Positions 43,031 to 51,980 of a DNA stretch of 64,000 nucleotides are shown one piece after another; within the stretch, counting starts at the first letter, position 1, and each line of letters begins with the position of its first letter. Location of the stretch: NCBI GenBank assembly GCA_947492185.1, contig CANLMR010000008.1, positions 1-64,000 of the forward strand. The letters are read 5' to 3'. Below the pieces are notes generated by a model. The model searched no databases. It had not been told where the DNA came from and saw nothing but the letters and a program-made list of their open reading frames with translations. Origin of the DNA: an uncultured Tenacibaculum sp. GTDB lineage: Bacteria > Bacteroidota > Bacteroidia > Flavobacteriales > Flavobacteriaceae. Both the position numbers and the translations under genes were made by a program.

Positions 43031-43981
43031 ATGTTGAAGAGATTAGTGTTTTTAATAATATTACAAGCTCTGTTAAGTTGTAATAACACTGAAAGTTCAC
43101 TTGAGATAAACAAACTTAACAAACAATTACTAGAAAAGGAAGAAGTGATTTCTGATTTAGCTAAAGAGATTGAGAAGTTGAGAATTCCACGTGATTCGGT
43201 AGTTGATGATTATTATCGTTTTGTTAAAACAACTGATGATGAAATAAATGTAGAGGAACAATTATTTGGAGGAAGGAGAAAAGTTATTGACGAAAAGTTC
43301 TTCGCGGATACTTTAGATATTTCAGATAACTTTTTAATTTATGAGCATACTTCAACAATTTCACAAATATCTAATTCTGATTTTGAAGCTATTTTGAGAG
43401 ATTTTGATCAGGAAAAATCTATTTATGGAGATGATTTTTTCGTTCGAATCATAACTTTTTACAATGGTGAAAATTTATCTTTAGAAACAAAAAGTTCTAA
43501 AACTAATATTCATATTCTAATTCAACCAACTGAGATAGGTTTTGAAAATAAATCGTTTGTTATTTCTGACTTTTTTGATGTTAAGATTATTTCTTTAGAT
43601 AAAAAAGAAAATAATAAAATTGAATTTATTTTTGAACATGGAGCATTTCCAAGAAAAAAAGAAACAATAGTTATAAGTCCGGAATTGGTAAAATTTAAAG
43701 ATTTAATTAAAACTCTTGATTTAAATTTGTTGTACGGAGTTTGGGCTTATGATATTACTGATCCGCATGCAGAATTTATGATTAATAAAGATGAGTTTTA
43801 TCTGGCTGATACTGATGGTGACGGTTCTTTTAAATATGCATTAGAAAACAACCAGTTAAAAGTTTTTTATAAAGAAGCTACTCAATTAGGAGAAGTTATT
43901 TTCGTTAGTAAAGATTCTTTAAAAATCAAATGGAAAGATGCTTTGGATGTGACTAAGTATGTTCGATTTCCACAGAATTAA
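43031..43981 (+). CDS. Hypothetical lipoprotein
   Basis: A 316-residue protein with a lipoprotein signal (lipobox ending C17, ALLSC-NNT) and a short coiled coil right after it (about 25-50, SLEINKLNKQLLEKEEVISDL). The rest is a soluble domain of mixed strands, with a C-terminal part (about 235-316) resembling small lipocalin-like sensor folds (LYGVWAYDITDPHAEFMIN...). No known family recognised with confidence. It follows a terminator, so it has its own promoter. It ends next to a REP-like repeat. Confidence 0.7.
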   Translation: MLKRLVFLIILQALLSCNNTESSLEINKLNKQLLEKEEVISDLAKEIEKLRIPRDSVVDDYYRFVKTTDDEINVEEQLFGGRRKVIDEKFFADTLDISDNFLIYEHTSTISQISNSDFEAILRDFDQEKSIYGDDFFVRIITFYNGENLSLETKSSKTNIHILIQPTEIGFENKSFVISDFFDVKIISLDKKENNKIEFIFEHGAFPRKKETIVISPELVKFKDLIKTLDLNLLYGVWAYDITDPHAEFMINKDEFYLADTDGDGSFKYALENNQLKVFYKEATQLGEVIFVSKDSLKIKWKDALDVTKYVRFPQN

Positions 43982-44024
43982 AAAGTTAATAATGAATATC
44001 CGTTATAAATCATAATTGATGTTT

Positions 44025-44126
44025 TAGCGTCATTCCGTCCCGAAGCTTCGGGATATTCGGAATCACACAATTCTTATATACAGAAACTCATGATGAGAAC
44101 CTGAAACAAGTTCATGTTGACGTTAG
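44025..44126. repeat. REP-like inverted repeat element
   Basis: A perfect 14-base palindrome CCCGAAGCTTCGGG lies inside a longer hairpin (ATTCCG ... CGGAAT, 44032-44063). The right part, GAACCTGAAACAAGTTCATG, is inverted with respect to it. The whole is flanked by imperfect inverted ends, TAGCGTCA and TTGACGTTA. It resembles the short dispersed repeats with GTCATTC ends found in flavobacterial genomes; a related copy lies at 49923-49980. Confidence 0.6.
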
Positions 44127-44157
44127 TTTATTATCATATATTACGGATAACCATAAG

Positions 44158-45786
44158 TTAATTAATTATTTCTTGAGATTTAAACAAATTAATAGAAACC
44201 GTTGCTAAATCTGAATTCGGAAATTTTCTAAAGGTCGAATCATCAGAAGTCAAACCAATTTCTTCCATAGCTTTCATGTATTCTTCAATTTCAATAATAT
44301 ATTGATCCGAATAACCATGTGTTGCATCGTAAGCGGTAGCTGCAGTCTTACCAATGTTATTTTTCACCAATTCTGGTTTTGAAGTATGTAACTCAATCAA
44401 TAATAAACCAAATTTACTCACAAATGGTTTCCATTTGTTAAAGTGTTGTTTTAAAGATTCAATAACGAGATTATTATTGATTCTTACTCCACGATAAGCA
44501 TAAGCTCCAGAACATTCTGTTGATACAATTTTTCCGTTAAGTTTTGGTTCTTCCCATATTCGGTTATGATCTAAAAAGGTTCTAACATTTAATAAATCAG
44601 ATAAATTGATACCATATTTTTCATTCAAGTCTTTAGACATTGCAGCCGGATTACCAATATCTCCCCAAATTACTTTTGCCCAAATATCAGCCTGAACTAA
44701 ATTTTTACGAGTAATTTTTAAAGCAGCTTCGTTATAATCTACACCTATTAATAATAATGGATAATCTTCTAGAACTTTTCCACGTTCAGTTTGATTTTCA
44801 ATTACGTTGAATAAATGCTTTAAAAATGCTCCGTTACCACAACCAACATCTAAAATTCCTTTAGGCTGCTCATTGATTGGTTTGTTAAATAAACTGATAA
44901 TGATTTCATCAATAACCTTAAAATAAGAAGCATGAGCACCACCACTTCCCCAAACATTCATTTCTCTATCTACATGAATTTCTTCATTACCAATTCCTTC
45001 CGATCTAAAAATTGTTGGATCACCAAAAATAAATTTATCCAGCTTTCTTAATGTTGGAATATAAGAAACGGTTACTCCATAAGCGCTTGCTCTTCTCGCA
45101 AAGAATAGTCCTTTGTCTTTAAATTCATAAGATTCTCCTGTTTTTGAAAACCATCCTAAATAAGTCAAAATATCAAGTAATCGACCAAAGTTTTCTGGAT
45201 CTTTATGAAACTCTTCTGCTTTGAATTTTGTTTGCATAAAGTATTTATGGAACATTCCTTTCATTCCTAATAAAACCAAGGTCGGGCCAACAATAATTCC
45301 TTCAATATGTGATAGAATTTGATGTTGAATATTCGAAGTCTTTTCATCTTTAGCAATAGCAACATCAAAGTTATTTTTATAATTGTGGAATAAACTTTCT
45401 AGTTTTCTAAAAGGTTCAATTTCAAATTTACGCGAACTATATTTCTCGGAGAATTTTAACAATTCTGAAGCTTCTTTGTACATGTGAAAATGTGTAAAAG
45501 CAATTTCTGAGAGTTCGTTTGTAGTTATAATAACTCTATTTGAATCATTGTCTACATTATATTCTAACCAACCTTGAGAAGCTAATGTTCTTAATGCTAC
45601 ATTTAAATACCCTTCGTTAGCTTTAAAAGTTTTTGAAAGATTAGTTAAGTCTAATGTTTTTTCTTTTAATAAATGCTCTGTAATTCCTTTTTTGTGTAAT
45701 TCGTATGCAGCAGGACAGGTTACGATTCCATCTAAGTGGCGAAATAATTTTCCTCTTAGTTCAGATTTCTCTTGTTTTGAAAGCAT
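44158..45786 (-). CDS. SAM-dependent methyltransferase with duplicated N-terminal modules
   Basis: A 542-residue protein. The C-terminal half is a class I methyltransferase with SAM motif I LDVGCGNGA (312-320) and a D in LIGVDYNEAAL. The N-terminal half holds two similar winged-helix-like modules: HLDGIVTCPAAYELHKKG (17-34) and HIEGIIVGPTLVLLGMKG (160-177), each followed by helices ending LGW/QGW. Dimerising winged helices occur in small-molecule O-methyltransferases, often of natural-product pathways, yet no biosynthetic genes are adjacent. Substrate unknown. Confidence 0.8.
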   Translation of the reverse strand: MLSKQEKSELRGKLFRHLDGIVTCPAAYELHKKGITEHLLKEKTLDLTNLSKTFKANEGYLNVALRTLASQGWLEYNVDNDSNRVIITTNELSEIAFTHFHMYKEASELLKFSEKYSSRKFEIEPFRKLESLFHNYKNNFDVAIAKDEKTSNIQHQILSHIEGIIVGPTLVLLGMKGMFHKYFMQTKFKAEEFHKDPENFGRLLDILTYLGWFSKTGESYEFKDKGLFFARRASAYGVTVSYIPTLRKLDKFIFGDPTIFRSEGIGNEEIHVDREMNVWGSGGAHASYFKVIDEIIISLFNKPINEQPKGILDVGCGNGAFLKHLFNVIENQTERGKVLEDYPLLLIGVDYNEAALKITRKNLVQADIWAKVIWGDIGNPAAMSKDLNEKYGINLSDLLNVRTFLDHNRIWEEPKLNGKIVSTECSGAYAYRGVRINNNLVIESLKQHFNKWKPFVSKFGLLLIELHTSKPELVKNNIGKTAATAYDATHGYSDQYIIEIEEYMKAMEEIGLTSDDSTFRKFPNSDLATVSINLFKSQEIIN

Positions 45787-45857
45787 TTATTAAAAATTTA
45801 AGTTGTTTGTTCTGTCTTAAATTTAAAAATTAACTCTAACAATCAACTATTTTTTAC

Positions 45858-45888
45858 CAAAAAAAACTCATCTAAAAAGATGAGTTTT
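45858..45888 (-). terminator. Terminator of the lipoprotein/DUF922 cassette
   Basis: AAAACTCATCT (45863-45873) pairs with AGATGAGTTTT (45878-45888); on the minus strand a run of T follows. Confidence 0.8.
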
Positions 45889-45917
45889 GATTTTTTATTG
45901 AAAACAGAAGGATTTAA

Positions 45918-46673
45918 TTACTCCTTTTTTACTTTCTTAGAATCTATTAAAGCTATTAATTTCATCAATGCACTTTTAATAGAATTTGATTCTGTCTTAT
46001 TTAGCATTAAACTAGCTTTTTCCTTAAGAGAATCATATTTTGCATTAGGATAAAGTTCTACTAAATCTGTGAAATATTTTAAAATTCCATTAGCATAGAT
46101 ATCCTGTTCCTTTTTTGTCAAAGATTTTTCTTCATTTACTAGGCTCAAGTAATATGTATAATTAGTAGTAAGCGTATTAATATTAGAGTTTACAAGATTT
46201 CTTATTTCTTTAGAATTTGGATCATCCGAACCTTCTATAATTTCGTCATTCCCTAACTTGAAATATCTTAATTGTAATCCTAATCCGAACTGCCAAACAG
46301 CTAACATTTCCTTTCCATAGACATACATGTCCTTTCTATCTCTCTCTTGATATATTGATGACATATCTTTCCAGTGAGAAAAGAATTCAGTAGCAACTTT
46401 GTTTTTATGTTTTAAACCTAATTCGGTATCGTCTAGAACTATTTTGAAGTTTTGTTCATCAGTTAGTTTTTCAACTATTATTCGTTGTTCAGGATCGTCA
46501 AATGTCGGTTTCTTTTCATCGTTTAAATATCCAAATCTTAAATCAAGAATTGCTTTGTCATAATCGTTTAAATCCCAGAATCTTTTTTCAATTGGGAATT
46601 TGTGTTTTTCCTCTGCGCAATTTGCAAATCCAATAGCAATTAAAAGTATTAGTATTACTTTATTTTTTTTCAT
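45918..46673 (-). CDS. Paralogous lipoprotein A of the DUF922 cassette
   Basis: A 251-residue lipoprotein (lipobox ending C19, GFANC-AEE). Mature domain: FPIEKRFWDLNDYDKAILDLR near the start, then KDMYVYGKEMLAVWQFGLGL in the middle and a helical end. It is a clear paralogue of the lipoprotein encoded at 47377-48138, with matching Phe-Pro-x-Glu-Lys, Trp-Asp-x-Asn-Asp-Tyr and Tyr-Gly-Lys-Glu landmarks and the same length. Mature parts are rich in helices. No known family recognised. It overlaps the membrane protease gene by 14 bases and is the last gene before a terminator. Confidence 0.75.
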   Translation of the reverse strand: MKKNKVILILLIAIGFANCAEEKHKFPIEKRFWDLNDYDKAILDLRFGYLNDEKKPTFDDPEQRIIVEKLTDEQNFKIVLDDTELGLKHKNKVATEFFSHWKDMSSIYQERDRKDMYVYGKEMLAVWQFGLGLQLRYFKLGNDEIIEGSDDPNSKEIRNLVNSNINTLTTNYTYYLSLVNEEKSLTKKEQDIYANGILKYFTDLVELYPNAKYDSLKEKASLMLNKTESNSIKSALMKLIALIDSKKVKKE

Positions 46674-47361
46674 GTAATGTAATTTTTGATTTTTTAAAAT
46701 TATTCAGCAAATTTAATAAACTATCTATTTCTCTCTCGTATCGTTTTTGTTCACTATGTACATAGCTATGAAACGTATTATAGTCATATTCTTTTTGATA
46801 TCTGCGTTCTTCTTTTTTAATCGATTTGAGAATGTAGTTTATAGAGCCTTTATTTTTTGTTTTGAGTTTAAAAATCCTTTCTTTAGCCTTCCTTACAAAA
46901 AGCTCGGTAATCTTGAAGTGATATTTTTCATGACTTAAAAGATCTTTACTGTAAGTTTTCTTATTATAAACGAATGATCTTGAAGGGTGAAAAAGAGCAG
47001 AAATAGAAACTGAATCTTTTTCTATATCTGCTTCAATACTAGTTACTATATATGCAAATCTTGTGCTACCATAAAAAGTCTTTTTAAAGAAATTTAATCC
47101 TTTAAAATTTTCAAAAGTAATTTTATCGTATTCACTAAATTTCATGGGTTTTTGATAATTTAAATAATTAGTATGACTAATTATAAAAAAGAAAATCACA
47201 GAAGGAATTAGTATAAGCATACTAATTTTAAAAAAACGATATAACTTTTTTAAAGGCAATTTATTTCCTTTTTTACTTTCTCTAATTACTATCGTAAGTT
47301 GATAAAAAATAGGAGAGAAGTAAATTAAAAGAACTAAAGCAGCAACTAAATTTTCATTCAA
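46660..47361 (-). CDS. Membrane-anchored DUF922-like zinc metalloprotease
   Basis: A 233-residue protein. Two N-terminal helices (about 5-26 and 44-62) anchor a domain resembling the DUF922 Zn-dependent proteases: FENFKG (83-88), ALFHPSRSFV (122-131), the zinc-binding HEKYH at 144-148 followed by FKITELFVRKAKERI, and a C-terminal YDYNTFHSYVHSEQKRYER like the YDxxTxHG...Q motif of that family. The protease identity rests on these motifs, not on an alignment. It sits between two paralogous lipoprotein genes, 15 bases after one and overlapping the other. Substrate unknown. Confidence 0.7.
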   Translation of the reverse strand: MNENLVAALVLLIYFSPIFYQLTIVIRESKKGNKLPLKKLYRFFKISMLILIPSVIFFFIISHTNYLNYQKPMKFSEYDKITFENFKGLNFFKKTFYGSTRFAYIVTSIEADIEKDSVSISALFHPSRSFVYNKKTYSKDLLSHEKYHFKITELFVRKAKERIFKLKTKNKGSINYILKSIKKEERRYQKEYDYNTFHSYVHSEQKRYEREIDSLLNLLNNFKKSKITLHEKK

Positions 47362-47376
47362 ATTATTGAAGTTTAA

Positions 47377-48138
47377 CTATGTATTTGTTTTCTTCAACTT
47401 GATAAAGTTGATAGACTCTAACAAGGCAGTTAAAGAGGTTTTGATTTCTTTCGATTTAGTTTTTTTCAAAACAGTATTTGCTTTTTTCTCTACTCTTGTA
47501 TAATCAGCTTCTGGATGTTGCATAATTAATTCTGTGAAATATGTATCTATACCTTTGATGAAAAACTCTTTTTCGTTTTCGTAAAAAGCATCTTCATCAC
47601 GAATTAAATCCATATAATTACTAAAGTTTTTTACTAATTCGTTCATGTTATAGTTGATACGATTGATAACTTTTTCATTATTTGCGTTGGCAGAAAATGT
47701 ACGAATTGCATTATCACCAACAGTGAAATAATCCATATGGAATTGCAAACCAAAATGCCAAACAGAAAGTAATTCTTTACCGTAAACGTATTTGTCATTA
47801 GCATCTTTCTCGTTGTAAATACCAGTCATGTTTTTCCACTGATCAAAGAAATCATGCGCAAATTTGTTTCTCTCTCTAAGATTTATTGTAGAATCATTTA
47901 ATATGACCGTGTAGTTTTGTTTGTCGATTAGTTTTCTAACAACAACTCCTGTTTCAAGATTATCAAGTGTTGGTTTTGTTTCACTATCTTGGTAACCATA
48001 GCGTAATTCTCTAATTACTAGATTGTAATCATTTATATCCCAATATTGTTTTTCAACAGGAAATTCATGACTTCTGCCTGTACAATTGAATAATGGAGTG
48101 GTTAATATGAATAAAAGTAATAGTTTACTGATTTTCAT
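47377..48138 (-). CDS. Paralogous lipoprotein B of the DUF922 cassette
   Basis: A 253-residue lipoprotein (lipobox ending C19, PLFNC-TGR). It matches lipoprotein A across its length: FPVEKQYWDINDYNLVIRELR at the start and KYVYGKELLSVWHFGLQF in the middle, both with a helical end. First gene of the three-gene cassette, with a consensus promoter upstream (48170-48198). Known domain: none recognised. Because two copies flank a protease, it may be a partner, chaperone or substrate of it (inference). Confidence 0.75.
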   Translation of the reverse strand: MKISKLLLLFILTTPLFNCTGRSHEFPVEKQYWDINDYNLVIRELRYGYQDSETKPTLDNLETGVVVRKLIDKQNYTVILNDSTINLRERNKFAHDFFDQWKNMTGIYNEKDANDKYVYGKELLSVWHFGLQFHMDYFTVGDNAIRTFSANANNEKVINRINYNMNELVKNFSNYMDLIRDEDAFYENEKEFFIKGIDTYFTELIMQHPEADYTRVEKKANTVLKKTKSKEIKTSLTALLESINFIKLKKTNT

Positions 48139-48169
48139 GGTGTTAATAGTTTAGTTTTTAATTTTGCCG

Positions 48170-48198
48170 CAAAATTAATTAAACTATTTGTTTAACAA
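48170..48198 (-). promoter_or_regulatory. Promoter of the lipoprotein/DUF922 cassette
   Basis: Minus strand: TTG (48196-48198), 18-base spacer, TAATTTTG (48170-48177), overlapping the end of the Nudix gene. It gives the cassette its own transcript. Confidence 0.6.
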
Positions 48199-48729
48199 AG
48201 AATTAATAGCATTAAAAACAGAGTTGTAATATTTACTGTACTCTGGTAATAATACATTCTCATGTTTTGATGTATTGTTTAAAATATCTAAATCAAAAAG
48301 CTTCAATTCGGCTACTTCGCTTTCTTGAATGGTAAGTGTAGATATAGGTGCTGTTAATTCAGAAATAAATACATGATGGAATTCATTATCAATAATTCCA
48401 TTCGCATGATTCACTTGATGTTTTCGGGTGCCAATTTTAATCAAGTTCTCTGGAAGAATTTTAAAATCAATTTCTTCTTTAACTTCACGAAGTGCAGCTG
48501 TTTCAATTACTTCTCCTGCTGCGATATGTCCAGCCACTGAAATATCCCATAAACCTGGGAATACTTTTTTAGTCAATGCTCTTTTTTGAAGTAATATTTC
48601 CCCTTCTTTAGTATACAGCCAAATATGAACCGTAGGGTGAAAGTACCCAAATTTGTGTGCTACGGATTTTAAACAAGTTTTACCAGTATAATTTCCGTTT
48701 TCATCAACAATATCAATTAGTTCATCCAT
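48184..48729 (-). CDS. Nudix hydrolase (isopentenyl-diphosphate isomerase-like)
   Basis: A 181-residue Nudix enzyme. The Nudix box GHIAAGEVIETAALREVKEE (GX5EX7REUXEE) is intact near residue 67. The N-terminus (IDIVDENGNYTG..K..AHKFGYFHPTVHIWLY) matches the YfcD/IDI-type Nudix group, which in many bacteria are diphosphatases of unknown substrate. True IPP isomerase carries extra cysteine and glutamate residues; it is not asserted. Coupled, two bases after the aminotransferase gene. Confidence 0.85.
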   Translation of the reverse strand: MDELIDIVDENGNYTGKTCLKSVAHKFGYFHPTVHIWLYTKEGEILLQKRALTKKVFPGLWDISVAGHIAAGEVIETAALREVKEEIDFKILPENLIKIGTRKHQVNHANGIIDNEFHHVFISELTAPISTLTIQESEVAELKLFDLDILNNTSKHENVLLPEYSKYYNSVFNAINSLLNK

Positions 48730-48731
48730 GA

Positions 48732-49910
48732 TTAAGCTAGTTCAGTTATAATACAATTAGTGAATTTTTCAATGTCTTTTTCTGTATTGAATGCATGACA
48801 AGAAATACGGATATAATTTCCTCTAAAGGAAACATATATATTTTCTTTAGCTAATCTTTCTTTCAAGGAAATAAGGTTTATAGAACTTGGTATTTCTACG
48901 CCGAATAAATGTTTGGCTCTAAAATTTGAATCTTCAATAAAACAACCAATTTTTTTTAATTTAGAAATACTTGAAGATGTTATTGAATCACAATAGTTCT
49001 GTATATCAATTTGTTTCCATTTTAGCAATTCAGTTAAGGCAGCTATTTGCATTTCAACATATATAAAGCTTCCATGCTCTCCAACAGAATATCTATTTGC
49101 AAGTGGTTTATATTCCGGTTGATAGTTGGTTAATCCGCTCAAATTTTCACTATTAAGCCTATTTGACCAGTTTTCTTCAATTGGATTTCCATTATCAAAA
49201 TAAGAACCAAAATACGCATAAGCACATCCATAAGGTCCGAATAACCATTTGTATCCGGCGCAAATTAAAGCATCTGGTTGAATTTCCTTTACTGAAAAAG
49301 GTAAAGCTCCAATAGACTGACTTCCATCTATAATTAATAGAGCATCGTGTTGTAAAGTCTTTTTTCTTACAGCTTTTAAATCGAATAACGTTCCATTTGC
49401 CCAATGAATATTTCCCATTGCTACTACAGCAGTTTTATCTGTAATTGCGCTTAAAATATTTTCATTCCATTGTTTTCCTTTGCCTTGAATAGCTTCAGGT
49501 TGTTTGGCGATTTTAATAACTGCTTTGTATTCTTGAGCTAATTTTTCCCAAACATAATAGTTACTAGGAAATTGTTCTTCAACCAATACTATTTCATCAC
49601 CTTCATTTAATTGAATGTTATTGGCTACAGTTGCAAGTCCATAAGAAACAGAAGGAATACAAGCAACTCGATTATAATCATCAGCTTCGACCAATTGAGT
49701 GAAAAGTTTTTTTAACTTAACTATAGGATCAAAATAACGAGAAGTAGTAATTAAATAAGGTCGAGTTTTTTCTTTGACAGCTTTTATTCCAGCTTCTTCA
49801 CTAGTTTTAAAAGAAGGAGATTGACTTGCAATATTTAAATAGGTGATTTCTTCAGGAATATCGAATAAATGCTTTTGGTTGCTTAAGCTCATATTAGATG
49901 AATTTTCCAT
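48732..49910 (-). CDS. Class V aminotransferase (cysteine-desulfurase-like)
   Basis: A 392-residue PLP enzyme of fold type I. The PLP Asp in LLIIDGSQSIGALPF and the Schiff-base Lys in ICAGYKWLFGPYG are clear. The protein lacks the desulfurase active-site cysteine loop. Related proteins are annotated as isopenicillin-N epimerase-like or kynureninase-like; the reaction is open. ATG codons occur at 49928, 49910 and 49892; 49910 is a compromise, and MSLSNQKHLF at 49892 may be the true start. It lies next to a REP-like repeat and precedes the Nudix gene by two bases. Confidence 0.8.
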   Translation of the reverse strand: MENSSNMSLSNQKHLFDIPEEITYLNIASQSPSFKTSEEAGIKAVKEKTRPYLITTSRYFDPIVKLKKLFTQLVEADDYNRVACIPSVSYGLATVANNIQLNEGDEIVLVEEQFPSNYYVWEKLAQEYKAVIKIAKQPEAIQGKGKQWNENILSAITDKTAVVAMGNIHWANGTLFDLKAVRKKTLQHDALLIIDGSQSIGALPFSVKEIQPDALICAGYKWLFGPYGCAYAYFGSYFDNGNPIEENWSNRLNSENLSGLTNYQPEYKPLANRYSVGEHGSFIYVEMQIAALTELLKWKQIDIQNYCDSITSSSISKLKKIGCFIEDSNFRAKHLFGVEIPSSINLISLKERLAKENIYVSFRGNYIRISCHAFNTEKDIEKFTNCIITELA

Positions 49911-49922
49911 AAAAATAAAAAA

Positions 49923-49980
49923 TGTCATTCTGAACAGTTGTTAAATCTTTGCTAGATTTTTAAACTTGTTCAAAATGACA
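49923..49980. repeat. REP-like inverted repeat element
   Basis: TGTCATTCTGAACAGTTGTT is followed, after a few bases, by its imperfect inverted copy ending TTGTTCAAAATGACA (49966-49980). A palindromic unit of this sort with GTCATT ends is related to the copy at 44025-44126. It lies 13 bases before the aminotransferase gene and may form an mRNA hairpin in its leader. Confidence 0.6.
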
Positions 49981-50001
49981 CAAGACTATGTTTAATGTTA
50001 T

Positions 50002-51093
50002 TTATTTGAAATATGAGAAATCTTCTCCGTTTTCAATTTTTAATAACGCCTGATAAATCATTTTAATTACATTTTCTACATCTTCTCTATGAACCATTTC
50101 CACAGTTGTATGCATATAGCGTAAAGGTAAAGATATAAGAGCAGAAGCAACACCACCATTACTGTATGCAAAAGCATCTGTATCTGTTCCTGTAGATCTA
50201 GATAAAGCAGAACGTTGGAAAGGAATATCGTTTTCTTCAGCTCCTTCAATAATTAAATCTCTTAATTTTTGTTGGACTGCTGGTGCGTAAGCAATTACTG
50301 GGCCTTTACCAATTTCTTGATGTCCTTGTTTCTTCATATCAATCATTGGTGTAGTTGTGTCATGAGTTACATCAGTAACAATGGCAACATTTGGTTGAAT
50401 TGTTTCTGTAATCATTTCAGCACCACGTAATCCAATTTCTTCTTGAACAGAATTCGTAATATATAATCCAAACGGTAGTTTCTTTTTGTTTTCATGTAAT
50501 AAACGAGCAACTTCGGCAATCATAAAACCACCCATTCTGTTATCTAAAGCACGACAAACAAATTTATTTTCATTTAAAATATGAAACTCATCTGGATACG
50601 TAATTACACAACCAACATGTACACCAAGAGCTTCTACTTCTTCTTTGTTAGCGCAACCAACATCAATAAAAATATTGTCTTGTTTAGGAGGAGTTTCTTT
50701 TCCTTTATCTCTTGTGTGAATAGCTGGCCAACCAAAAACTCCTTTTACAATTCCATTTTTAGTATGAATATTTACCACTTTACTTGGAGCAATTTGGTGA
50801 TCACTTCCTCCGTTTCTCACCACGTAAATTAACCCTTTGTCAGAAATGTAATTCACATACCAAGAGATTTCGTCAGCATGTCCTTCAATAACTACTTTAT
50901 ATTTTGCATCAGGGTTTATAACTCCAACAGCACTACCATAAGTATCTGTAATAAACTCATCAACATAAGGTTTAAGGTAGTCCATCCAAATTTTTTGTCC
51001 TTCCCATTCATAACCAGTTGGAGCAGCATTATTTAAATATTTTTCTAAAAAATCAATTGAATCTTTAGTTAATATGGTTTTATTTTCTGACAT
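50002..51093 (-). CDS. M42 family metallopeptidase (glutamyl aminopeptidase/endoglucanase type)
   Basis: A 363-residue di-zinc aminopeptidase of the FrvX/TET group. Metal ligands are seen in IEGHADEI (first His-x-Asp), RALDNRMGG, NSVQEEIGLRGAE (Glu pair) and VTDVTHD, with the final His in MHTTVEMVHRED. Family members form large cytoplasmic complexes that trim short peptides. There is no signal peptide. The acyltransferase gene is nine bases upstream on the same strand. Confidence 0.92.
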   Translation of the reverse strand: MSENKTILTKDSIDFLEKYLNNAAPTGYEWEGQKIWMDYLKPYVDEFITDTYGSAVGVINPDAKYKVVIEGHADEISWYVNYISDKGLIYVVRNGGSDHQIAPSKVVNIHTKNGIVKGVFGWPAIHTRDKGKETPPKQDNIFIDVGCANKEEVEALGVHVGCVITYPDEFHILNENKFVCRALDNRMGGFMIAEVARLLHENKKKLPFGLYITNSVQEEIGLRGAEMITETIQPNVAIVTDVTHDTTTPMIDMKKQGHQEIGKGPVIAYAPAVQQKLRDLIIEGAEENDIPFQRSALSRSTGTDTDAFAYSNGGVASALISLPLRYMHTTVEMVHREDVENVIKMIYQALLKIENGEDFSYFK

Positions 51094-51102
51094 AATTTAT
51101 TC

Positions 51103-51942
51103 TTAATTTTCTTCGATTTTTGTTTCTTTTTTATTGTCGACTCCCCAAAAACTTCTACTTTCAATAAATTCTTCTTGTGCTTTAAGTTGCTCTGGTGTTA
51201 GTACTTTTAAGAATGAAGGATGCTGTTCTATAGCAAATTCAATTTTCTCTACAATACTACTTACATCTTCGTTTTCATAATCAATTTCAAGAGGTTCTTT
51301 GATTACCATTGATTGTAAAACATTTCGTTTTTTAATCATTAAACCTTTTTTATCAAAAGACCTTCTAAAACCATCAATTACTACTGGTACTACTGTTGGT
51401 TTAAAAGTTTTAATAATGTGTGCTGTTCCTCTACGAATTGGTTTAAAAGGAGTGGTAGTTCCTTGCGGGAATGTAATAACCCAACCATCTTTTAATGCAG
51501 TACCAATATTAGAAATATCAGACATTTTAACTTGTCTATTAACGTCTTTACCAGAACTTCTCCATGTTCTTTCTACTGAAACGGAACCTACATAGGCAAA
51601 AATTCGAGGTAACAATCCTGATTTCATTGTTTCACCAGCAGCAACATAGTAAATGTTTAATTTTGGCTTCCATAGATATCCTACATTTTTGATATTATCA
51701 TCACGTCCTTTTAAAGAAGCATTAAATACATGAAACATAGCTGCTACATCAGCAAAGTATGTTTGATGATTGGAAATGAATAAAATATTTCTATCAGGTA
51801 ATTGTCTGAGTACTTCAGAACCTTCTATTTGTAAATTATTAAAACTTCGATACCTACTATGAGATATCGCTCCTAAAATTTGTATTAAGAAGCGTTTAAT
51901 AAATAAGATATGACCAAAAGGATTCCTTTTAAATAAGGGCAT
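51103..51942 (-). CDS. 1-acyl-sn-glycerol-3-phosphate acyltransferase-like (PlsC family)
   Basis: A 279-residue LPLAT-family acyltransferase. Motif I reads NHQTYFAD, with five residues between His and Asp instead of the usual four, and motif III reads FPQGTTTPF in place of FPEGTRS. This is the Bacteroidota subtype as far as can be recalled, and the canonical residues should be aligned before activity is assumed. There is a hydrophobic stretch near residues 12-24. It likely acylates lysophosphatidate or a related lipid at the membrane. Confidence 0.8.
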   Translation of the reverse strand: MPLFKRNPFGHILFIKRFLIQILGAISHSRYRSFNNLQIEGSEVLRQLPDRNILFISNHQTYFADVAAMFHVFNASLKGRDDNIKNVGYLWKPKLNIYYVAAGETMKSGLLPRIFAYVGSVSVERTWRSSGKDVNRQVKMSDISNIGTALKDGWVITFPQGTTTPFKPIRRGTAHIIKTFKPTVVPVVIDGFRRSFDKKGLMIKKRNVLQSMVIKEPLEIDYENEDVSSIVEKIEFAIEQHPSFLKVLTPEQLKAQEEFIESRSFWGVDNKKETKIEEN

Positions 51943-51980
51943 AAAAACTAATTTAGTAAAACAAATTTATAAAAACATTT

